From Piliocolobus tephrosceles (Eukaryota > Chordata > Mammalia > Primates > Cercopithecidae), in contig NC_045436.1 in assembly GCF_002776525.5 (NCBI RefSeq), positions 46,779,552 to 46,843,551 on the forward strand: a stretch of DNA of 64,000 nucleotides, in the 5' to 3' direction. Both the position numbers and the translations under genes were made by a program. Positions 56,454 to 64,000 of this stretch are shown here, in pieces; the stretch's first letter is position 1; every line of letters begins with the position of its first letter. A model generated the notes under the pieces. The model was given only the letters and a program-made list of their open reading frames with translations. It was not told where the DNA came from and did no database searches.

Positions 56454-56572
56454 AGCATGGTGGCTCATGCCTGTAATCTCAGCAGTTTGAGAGTCCAAGG
56501 TGGGAGGATTATTTGAGCCCACAAATTCAAGACCAGCCTGGGCAACACAGTGAGATCCCATCTCCATTAAAA
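56454..56572 (+). mobile_element. Alu left monomer (FLAM-like), sense
   Basis: 'CATGGTGGCTCATGCCTGTAATC' to 'GGCAACACAGTGAGATCCC', a single arm, then a GGAA microsatellite in place of the A-tail. Flanks AAAATATACAG (56445-56455) and AAAATATGTAG (56669-56679) look like a target duplication with two changes. Confidence 0.85.
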
Positions 56573-56668
56573 GGAAGGAAGGAAGGAAGGAAGGAAGGAA
56601 GGAAGGAAGGAAGGAAGGAAGGAAGGAAGAAGGGAGGGAGGGAGGAGGGAAAGAAGGAAGAAAGGAAA
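56573..56668. repeat. (GGAA)n microsatellite, 14 perfect units
   Basis: Fourteen uninterrupted GGAA units (56573-56628) followed by degenerate GGAG/GAAG units. It arose in the tail of the Alu monomer. The frame at 56439-56780 (minus, 113 aa) is a reading of this tract. Confidence 0.97.
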
Positions 56669-57440
56669 AAAATATGTAGAGGGTAAATAAACATACAGAA
56701 GGATACTCAACATATCCATGTGGATATAATAAATGATTTAATAAGTAAATTAATGGACAAAGACAAGTATCTGATGCCAATGAATTCTAAATATCATATG
56801 CTGATACTCTGCCTTCATGAAGTTTGAGCATAACTATCCATTCTTGAACTGTGTGCTCTGTATAATGACATTGGTTCAAAGAGTACAGTAAAGAAGAATG
56901 CGTGGAGGAGAGTAACTTTACAGAGGAGAATCCTGACAACCACTGTCTCACCAGGTGATCAAGGTCACCATCAACAGTGATAAATCATGTTCGTGGTATT
57001 TTCCCTTGATACTATATGATGAAAATAGCACTTTTACTACTGGTTTACCTCCATAAGCCTATAACCCCAGTTTAATTATAAGAAAATCGTCAGACAAATT
57101 TCTGGTAAAAGACATTCTACAAAATACTTCACTGGTATTCCTCAAAAGTATCGAGGCCATAAAAAACAAGGAACCCTGAGAAACTGTCACAGTAAAGGGG
57201 AGCCTAATGAAATAGCTAGATGAAATCTGGACATTAAAAATGAAGGAAATCTAAGTAAAGTAAGAACTTCAGTTAATTATATCAATATAGGTTCACTAAT
57301 TGTGACAAATATACGTACTAATGTAAGATGCTAATAATAGAAACTGCATGTGTAAGGTATATGAGAATTCTGCCCTATTTTTGCAATTTTTCTGTAAGTC
57401 TAAAACAGTTTCAAAATAACTCATTTAAAAAGAGACAAAC
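56669..57440 (+). mobile_element. L1M 3' part, sense
   Basis: 'AAATAAACATACAGAAGGATACTCAACATAT' continues ORF2. From about 57170 'GGAACCCTGAGAAACTGTCACAG', 'GTAAGATGCTAATAATAG' and 'TTTGCAATTTTTCTGTAAGTCTAAAACAG' match the L1M 3' end, finishing in 'TTTCAAAATAA'. Confidence 0.75.
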
Positions 57441-59271
57441 AAGATGTGCAGAAGACAAAATCAATAAATAACTCTGGTAAACAGCTTGTAAATGGAACAG
57501 GCGATTAAAAAATGAAAGAGATAGTATTGATGAAGTACTTATAATTGAATAAGTGTTTATGAAGTTGTTGTAGGTGAATTACTTATAATTACTGCCTTCA
57601 AATATTTCAGATGTTGTATGTAAAGGGATCATGCTCACTTTAGTTTCCAGTGGCAGAAAAAGAACAAATTGATTCAAGTTCCATGGGAGCAGATTTTAAC
57701 TTAGATTGAAAGAATAATTTTATGATTATTAAGATGTCCAAATATAACTAACCTGCCTTTGGAGAGGATTGCAGCACTACCTTTTAATGATCTTCAGACA
57801 GAGGCTAAAGAAATGTCATAGTGAAGAACAGTTGAACAGGAATGAGCCCGAAGGTGTCTTCATCTCAGATGGTGTGATTACTGTTGCGTTAGCCAACACC
57901 TCCACGATTGCACTGGTTCAGACAGCTCCAGGCAGGCCTCAGAAACAAGTTATTTACTTATGACATCCAGATGGCAAGTTTTTCTCTGATCATCTTGGAA
58001 TTACACAGTCTGGATAGAAAGGGAGAAATAATTGTTGAGCACTGTGAGGAACGGATTAAAGAAAAGCCTCTGAGATTTTATTTATGTACATGCACTCTTC
58101 TCTTAAGAAAACTAACAAAAAGTTAAAGGCGATAAAATTAAGACAGAAAACAAAACACCACCACCATGGTTTTAATATTGGATGTTACCATCTCAGTTTT
58201 AAATACTATCTGGTAAAATGATGCTTGAGGCCAACTCCAGTGAATAGGAATAACTTTTGGAGGGCAGCGCTACTGTTGTTATCCATGGTAGCAGATGGCT
58301 GTTACTCTACAAAAATCCAGATCAATTTCATTCTCTTCTGGGGAAACAACAACAGCAGAAATTTTAGTCACCACTCTTCTGATAATACTGGAGAAATAGT
58401 GTTTTCTTGCTTATGTGTTTCCATGCCTGTGCATTTCTTCTTCACACATCTCTACTTTGTGACTCATGTTTTAAAAAATTACAGAACCTCAGGAGTACAG
58501 AGATGAATGCGAAATTATGATGTCTTCTTTCACATCTGCCCTCTAAGAAGTGTATCACATTGAAGCTCAAGCTGCTTTAAAAATTTAGCTCTTCCAGTAA
58601 AAATAATTGAGCTTGTAGATAGTAAATCTCACATCAAGAAATATCCTAGTATACCGAATGTATAGAGAGCAATGTGTGTGTGTACATTTGTGTGTGCGCA
58701 TATGTGTAGCTCATGTGAATTTTAATAATAAACTGTATATTCCATTAGACAGTTCTGCCACTTTAAAATACAAGTACATGGTAACTAGAAAATCTATCAT
58801 TTCTAAGCTCTGTATTTGTTGGCAATGGTTTGCATACAATAACAAAAGGTGAGGACATTTTTCCAGTGCAATTTTAGCCTCCAGATTCCCACGTCACTAT
58901 GTTTATATTTTTCAATAGCTATGGCCCTTCCCAGTAGACTGGGAAGGCCTGGAACATACCATAATGCTCATATTTAAGAAACAAATAAAAAACCCCTATT
59001 GCTGTCAAACAAAAAATAAATAAATAAATAATAAAAAAATGTCAATAAGGTAATTTTTTAGTGGAAGATACCAACCTTTGGAGTTTATGTCTGCTCTTGT
59101 GCCACACTAGAGTTCTAACTTTTTTGCTAATATTATTTATTAATATTAACTAATTTCTTTTTTATCTCTAGTCTAGGAGGATGCTTTCATTTTTACTTTC
59201 CAGCATCAGTTTCTAAGAGCATCCATTTCCTGAGTCCTTAAGATTTAGACCTTATTAACAACTGTACTGTT
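57441..59271. other. No identified feature (1.8 kb)
   Basis: No repeat family recognised except an (AAAT)n tract at 59011-59040. Plus frames at 57769-57963, 57908-58126 and 58225-58506 are short, overlapping and lack domains or exon context; I do not call them genes. Confidence 0.45.
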
Positions 59272-59282
59272 AGATTGTGTCT
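59272..59282. repeat. Alu target-site duplication, left
   Basis: AGATTGTGTCT, repeated exactly at 59592-59602. Confidence 0.85.
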
Positions 59283-59304
59283 GTTTCTTAAATTTTTTAA
59301 TATT

Positions 59305-59591
59305 TTTTTTTAGACAGAGTTTCACTGTCACCCAGGCTGGAGTGTAGTGGTGCAATCTCAGCTCACTGAAACCTCTGACTCCCAGGTTCAACCAATTCTA
59401 GTTCCTCAGCCTCTCAAGTAGTTGAAATTACAGGCATGCGCCACCACACCCAGCTAATTTTTTGTATTTTTAGTAGAGACAGGGTTTCGCCATGTTACCC
59501 AGGCAGGTCTCGAACTCCTGAGCTCAGGCAACCCACCTGCCTTGGCCTCTCAAAGTGCTAGGATTACAGGTGTGAGCCACCACACCTGGCC
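59305..59591 (-). mobile_element. AluS, antisense, full length
   Basis: 'AGACAGAGTTTCACTGTCACC' to 'CCACACCTGGCC', both arms present. Flanked by an exact 11-base duplication. Confidence 0.93.
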
Positions 59592-59602
59592 AGATTGTGT
59601 CT
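59592..59602. repeat. Alu target-site duplication, right
   Basis: AGATTGTGTCT, exact copy of 59272-59282. Confidence 0.85.
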
Positions 59603-59759
59603 TTAAAGCATCAAATTTCATAGGGTGAATTTTCCTTCATACATCACCTACACTCCTTTGGACAGCCACTTTTATTATTTGTTTGCATGTCAATTTCCTT
59701 ATGTAGACTTTAGGCTCTTTTACTGTTGGGTTTGTGTGTTGTTTATTCGTTTATTCCTT

Positions 59760-60140
59760 CTTGCGCCATGATGGTGTTTTGCATTTGCTTTTGCACCTTC
59801 CTGCTACTGCCCTCACTGAACTTCAGCTCCTTTCCTTTTCATCTACCTGCTGATACCTATGCATTATTTAAGAGTCATCTGAAATGTGATAGTCTGGGAG
59901 AAACAGATTGTTCGGTTGGAATTAATCACAACTTCAACGCCACTTTGCTTCATTCTCTTTCACAGCTATTTCCTTCTGCTGTGTATTTTACTTATTGATG
60001 CCTCACTCTCACCCCAGAGACACACGCCTCCACACACTCTGCTGTAAGCTCCTTAAGGACAGGCATCCTGGTTATCCCAGCACAGGAATAGTACCTTCTT
60101 CACACATTACAGATACCTCATAAGTGTGAATTGAATGAAT
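59760..60140 (+). mobile_element. L2 LINE 3' end
   Basis: 'TGCTGTAAGCTCCTTAAGGACAGGCATCC', 'AGCACAGGAATAGTACC' and 'GTGAATTGAATGAATGAC' give the L2 3' terminus. The frame at 59726-59998 is incidental. Confidence 0.7.
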
Positions 60141-60144
60141 GACA

Positions 60145-60375
60145 CATTTCAGGGCCTTATTAAGATCGTTTCAAAACCATCTATTCCCTGATGACTCACA
60201 AATTTATATCTCCAGCCTGGACCTCTCTTTACCTATCTTGTACTCACATATCCAAGTATCTACTTAATCCCTTGCCTTCCCAATTAGAATCAAAAACTTA
60301 TCATGACCAGAGAACTCTTGTTTTTTTTTTCTCTTCCTTATCTCAAGTAAAAGTCCATTTACAGCACTGCAGTAC
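60145..60375 (+). mobile_element. L2 LINE, part 1 (second element)
   Basis: 'CCCTGATGACTCACAAATTTATATCTCCAGCCTGGACC' in part and 'AAGTAAAAGTCCATTTACAGC' match the L2 region before 'gttgctcaggcc'. Interrupted at 60375 and resumed at 60680. Confidence 0.7.
60355..60375. repeat. 21-bp direct repeat (TSD-like), left
   Basis: CCATTTACAG...GCAGTAC, 21 bases, identical to 60659-60679. The L2 reads straight across if one copy and the intervening 283 bases are removed. Confidence 0.97.
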
Positions 60376-60658
60376 TATTTTCTCAGCTCACTGACAAATC
60401 TGTTTTTCTTCAAGTGAGAGAGAAGCTCGTAGAAAATGGGAAGTCATTGAAGACCAACTTCATTATTTTAGCTCTTTGAACTCAGCCTTGTGGTATGATG
60501 TGTGACGTGAAAAAAAATTACATTAAAAACTGACTGAGTTATCCTTGCAGAATATTGATAATAGTTGTTTGCTTAGTTGGTTGGTTGGTTTACAAAATCA
60601 GATCACTTCTGGGTCACAAGTTTCCCTTGTGACCAAGGCAAATGGTTTGTAGGTACAA
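60376..60658. other. 283-bp insert: inverted copy of 62130-62369
   Basis: 60389-60620 is the reverse complement of 62130-62369 at about 92% identity by eye, with small gaps. Landmarks: AACCAACCAACCAACTAAGC and AAGGATAACTCAGTCAG at 62158-62222 appear here inverted. The outer 13 and 38 bases are not shared. No terminal inverted repeats and no poly-A. It is not a repeat I recognise. Confidence 0.9.
60612..60634. repeat. 9-bp hairpin at insert edge
   Basis: GGTCACAAG, five-base loop, CTTGTGACC. The homology to 62130 includes the left arm and stops there, so the right arm may be a fold-back copy of the left. Confidence 0.85.
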
Positions 60659-60679
60659 CCATTTACAGCACTGCAGTAC
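60659..60679. repeat. 21-bp direct repeat (TSD-like), right
   Basis: Exact second copy of 60355-60375. Confidence 0.97.
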
Positions 60680-61640
60680 CGCTCAGGCCAAACCTGAGCA
60701 TAAGCCTTGATTTCTCCTTTCCACATGGTATTCATGAATAAGACCTGTCAGTTCATTACCAAAATATATCCGAGTCTTACAGATTTTTACCATCTCCTTT
60801 TCCACAGCTTTGGTCCAAGCCATCATCATTTCTTACCTGGAATAGAACCACCATATTCTTTCCTGAACTACATTCAGAGCCTCCTAATTGGTCTACCTGC
60901 CTTCATTATTACTTCCCTAAAATTGGTTCCCCATACATTTGCCAGAGAAACTTCTCTAGGGCGTACATCAGATCATAACATCCCCATTTTAAAACTTCTC
61001 CAATGGCTTCTACTTAGAATTAAATGTAAATTTCTAACCACATTATCCAATGGCCCACTTAATCTGACCTCTGAGTAACTTCTAGCTTGTCTCTCTCCTC
61101 TTTGTTCACATGGTATGGTTCCATTTACCCACTTTCTGTCACTCAAACATGACAAAGAAACTTTTTCTTACGTAGGAACTTTGTTCTTATAATTTGAGCT
61201 CGAAATGCTTGTCTTTCAGAGCTTCCCCCTCAAGTCCTCAGAAGTCTTCCCTGACCACCTTGGATAATGAGCATCCTGTGATTTCAAATTCTCTGTAGAC
61301 CATACTGGGTGCAGTGCAGGATGCATTTGTTACCTGCACTTTCCAACTAGAATGAGTTATGAGTTATCTACAATAGTACTTGCCTTAATATGTATTTATG
61401 GACTGACTAACTGCTGGACTAATGCCATCTCAGTGACAGTCTGCCTTGCTGTCTAGGCGGCCAGATCCTTTTCCTGTGGTAAGAATTGTGCCCTGTCTTG
61501 TAGCTCTCCACGCATATCACAGCCTTTTCTTATGCTTGACTGTGAGCTCCTTGGAAGCAGATACCACACTTGTATCACCACTGCCTCTCAGAGAACACGG
61601 CACAGATGAGTGCATGTGTTTTCTCTTTAATCCTGTAATC
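60680..61640 (+). mobile_element. L2 LINE, part 2
   Basis: 'GCTCAGGCCAAACCTGAGC', 'TTTGGTCCAAGCCATCATCATTTCTTACCTGG', 'TCAGATCATAACATCCCC...CTCCAATGGCTTC' and 'GAAGTCTTCCCTGACCACC' follow L2 to its end at 'GTGAGCTCCTTGGAAGCAG'. One of the longest L2 runs here. The 123-aa frame at 60707-61078 lies in its 3' region and is not an L2 protein. Confidence 0.78.
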
Positions 61641-62129
61641 ACTCCTCTTTCATTCTTTTTCTAATGAAATTGCTTGTTAGTTATAGGAAACTTAAATTCC
61701 TATTAGAGCCTTTTAAAACTGAGATTGGGGAATTGATGAGGCCTATAATTGGTAAAAGAAACTCTGACCTAAGGTACTTGCCTAATGAAATAATGTGGTA
61801 GGAAGGCAGTGGGAATAGTTTCACTTAATAGAGGAGATGAAGATTTGATGCTCCTGGTGTCAGTTTATTAGGCAGGAAAACCAATGCGATTAATTCACTG
61901 AAAAAAATGATCTGTCAGAAAAGTTTGTCTTCTCTGTAAGCTGAGAGACTGGCTTATGTCTTCTCACAAATTACAGCCCTTTTACTTATATTAACATGAT
62001 TAAATGTTTATCTTTATTATAAAATTTTAGATAATATAACTTAATATTATACATGGAACATTGGTATTGGACCAAAGTTGCTGGCTTTACTTCCAACCAA
62101 GGGAATACTTCAGGTTCTTTGGCAGACTC

Positions 62130-62369
62130 CTGTGACTAAGAAGTCATCTGATTTTGTAAACCAACCAACCAACTAAGCAAACAACTATTATCAGTATTCT
62201 GCAAGGATAACTCAGTCAGTTTTTAATGTAATTTTTTTGACACCATATATCATGCCAGAATTTGAAGGCTGAGTTCAAAGAGCTAAAATAATGATGTTGG
62301 TCTTCAATGCCTTCCCATTTTCTATGAGCCTCTCTCTCACTTGAAGAAAAACAAGATTTGTCAATGAGT
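62130..62369. repeat. Likely source of the inverted copy at 60376
   Basis: Matches 60389-60620 in inverted orientation. Contains a GGTT/AACC run (AACCAACCAACCAAC). No direct repeat is visible around it. Confidence 0.88.
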
Positions 62370-62397
62370 AATAATACCCAATGTGTGGGTCCAAAGA

Positions 62398-62411
62398 TAC
62401 TTGCACTTTTA
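62398..62411. repeat. Alu target-site duplication, left
   Basis: TACTTGCACTTTTA, 13 of 14 identical to 62723-62736. Confidence 0.85.
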
Positions 62412-62722
62412 CTTTTATGATTTTATTTTTTATTTTTCTGAGACAAGGTCTCACTGTATTGCGCAGGCTGGAGCGCAGTGGTGGGATCTCAGCTCACTGC
62501 CATCTCTGTCTTCCTGGCTCAAACAATCCTCCCACCTCAGCCTTCTGAGTAGCTGAGATTACAGGGGTACACCACTACACCTGGCTAATTTTTGTATTTT
62601 AGTAGAGATGAGGTTTTACCATGTTGGCCAAGCTGGTCTTGAACTCCTGACCTCAGATGATCCACCTGCCTCAGCCTCCCAACGTGCTGAGATTACAGGT
62701 GTGAGTCACCACACCTGGCTGG
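62412..62722 (-). mobile_element. AluS (or old AluJ/S), antisense, full length
   Basis: T-rich tail, 'GAGACAAGGTCTCACTGTATTGC', both arms, ending 'CCACACCTGGCT'. Flanked by a 14-base duplication with one change. Confidence 0.92.
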
Positions 62723-62736
62723 TATTTGCACTTTTA
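62723..62736. repeat. Alu target-site duplication, right
   Basis: TATTTGCACTTTTA. 62737-63169 shows nothing recognised. Confidence 0.85.
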
Positions 62737-63169
62737 AAATAAAAATTCCTGAAAAGAACAATCACTTAAGAGTAATCATCCATAGGGGAATTTCAGACAT
62801 AATGTTAATTTGTATCATATCATTAAAACACCCATGTGCCATAGTCTTAATGTCTACTCTAACAATGATATAGTAAACTAGCAGAGTTAAAAAATGGTTG
62901 CATGTAGCTTAGTTATAGTTGACTAAAATATCGCAGGTGTACTTATTAAGATCTGGCTTCACTCTGGGATCCAGAAAAATCCTGCAAAGTACCTTGCAGA
63001 GCATTATGGGGAACTCTCTGTGCCTTTCTCACCTCCGTTTCGCTGAGTTCACAATGGACACGAGTAGAGCAGCTGCAGAGAGCATGCACTAGGTAGATCC
63101 TTCAAAGCCAACAGGTTCAAAATGAGCTCATTATTTTCTTCTCCTTTCTTTAAGATGCATGTCCCTTAT

Positions 63170-63690
63170 TTATTTCCTGTTTGGTTGGCAGCATTGCTAA
63201 ACAAGCAACCACTTAAGACAGAAGCCTGGGGTCATCTCAGAAACATGATTCTTTCTTCATTTCCATGTATATCCAGTCATCAAAACCTATAAATTTGACC
63301 TCTTCTCTTCACTACCACTCTTTCAGATTAGTTCAGATCTTCACAACATTTACCTTGGACTATTGTAATAGAATACCATCTGATCCTTTCTGTATCTAGT
63401 ATAGTTTTCCACAAATCTATCCTCCATACTTCTAGCAAGTTCCTAAAAACAAATTCTTTCCTTGTTCCCTTTTGCCTGTAGAATTAATCCCAAACTACGG
63501 CAAATGTAGCTGTTTATCCTTTATGACCACATCTTGACCTCTTCATGGTACAGCTTTATTTTCTGACAGTCAGCCATGGAATTCAATGTCTTGGCCTCTT
63601 TGAGCACCCTGGCTGTTCTCTAAAAGCTCCTTGTTCTTTCCTGCTTCTGTGACTTGCTTCTGTAGATGTTGCTCTCAGTACTTGAAATGC
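63170..63690 (+). mobile_element. L2 LINE fragment
   Basis: 'GAAGCCTGGGGTCATCTCAG', 'CCTTGGACTATTGTAATAG' and 'CATCTTGACCTCTTCATGG' follow L2 order. Confidence 0.6.
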
Positions 63691-63694
63691 ACAT

Positions 63695-63790
63695 CTCTTG
63701 CTATGTGCCAGCTTTGATCTAACCACTTGACATGAATTACTTTATTAAATTCCTACAACAATGCTCTGAGGTAGATAATACAGCCAATGC
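63695..63790 (-). mobile_element. MIR SINE fragment, antisense
   Basis: 'TGCTATGTGCCAGCTTTGATCTAACC', 'TTTATTAAATTCCTACAACAATGCTCTGAGGTAGATAAT' in part, follow reversed MIR. The last 210 bases of the window show nothing recognised. Confidence 0.65.
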
Positions 63791-64000
63791 CTTCACTTCC
63801 TTGTGTCATTGTGACTTAACTCTGATTTCAGTCATCTCCACGGCCATTCCTGAGGCCACTCCTATGTGTCTGGTAAGATTGTGGTCAGATGGCACATCCC
63901 CTGGGAAATCTTTCTGACTGTTATGATCTCTGGGCAGAGTGTGTTGCTATCCAAAGTAACAGAGTGTGTTACTTTGTGTAGCAATTACCCCCCAATGTAC

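Noticed and set aside
57769..58506. Cluster of plus-strand frames that might be exons
   Set aside because: They are short, in different frames and overlapping. I could not find convincing paired splice sites or a recognisable domain.
60707..61078. 123-aa plus-strand frame
   Set aside because: It falls wholly in an L2 LINE 3' region and has no recognisable domain.

Overview
This window is primate nuclear DNA without a supportable protein-coding gene. The sequence is AT-rich, CpG-poor and built largely from interspersed repeats (Alu, L1, L2, MIR, MaLR/ERV LTRs, Tigger and hAT fossils) with microsatellites between them. The youngest insertions point to an Old World monkey (macaque, baboon or guenon group). 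The Alu at 35788 carries the 'GCTCAAGCC' and 'GATCCGGCCACTGC' variants that I associate with cercopithecid AluYRa-type elements. The L1 at 12907-13876 has the duplicated 'CATCAAcTCGTC...CATCAAtTCGTC' 3'UTR block that I associate with monkey L1s. Species and chromosome cannot be told from the sequence alone. It could be intergenic DNA or a large intron; I see no exon, promoter or RNA gene that decides this.

Layout. 1-12.9 kb: old L1M, L2, MIR and CR1-like relics, an MLT2-like LTR with a GATA microsatellite, an MER1-like hAT fossil and an MST-like MaLR LTR. 12.9-13.9 kb: a young 5'-truncated L1 with a perfect 19-bp target-site duplication (TSD). 14-23 kb: mostly unassigned sequence, with one AluS, L2 pieces and a GT/CG alternating tract. 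23-27.4 kb: a dense nest of AluJ, Tigger1, L1M, L2-like, AluJ, AluS and a chimeric Alu insertion. 27.4-34.8 kb: L2 split by an MLT1-like LTR, L1M 3' ends, MIRs. 34.9-37.1 kb: antisense L1ME broken by two assembly gaps and the AluYRa. 40.2-42.4 kb: an L1 with a 5' inversion. 43-46.7 kb: MaLR LTR, ancient L1M, AluS. 48-57.4 kb: Alu, a shortened MADE1 hairpin, MLT1-like and MER5-like elements, an ERV1-type solo LTR, a second MER1-like copy, and an L1M holding an Alu monomer with a GGAA microsatellite. 59-64 kb: Alus and long L2 tracts.

The most unusual signals are two local copy-and-paste events involving sequence I do not recognise as a repeat. (1) A 283-bp insert at 60376-60658 is flanked by a perfect 21-bp direct repeat. 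Most of it is an inverted copy, about 92% identical by eye, of 62130-62369. (2) A 128-bp block at 27269-27396 is an ungapped copy (9 mismatches) of 30046-30173. It abuts the 5' end of an Alu exactly, and an 8-bp candidate TSD brackets block plus Alu. The flanks of the 10-N gap also look mis-joined.

No genes act together here. The open reading frames present are chance frames or decayed L1 ORF2, Tigger, Alu and L2 sequence. Repeat family names come from memory of consensus sequences, without a database search. Family-level calls are firmer than subfamily calls.
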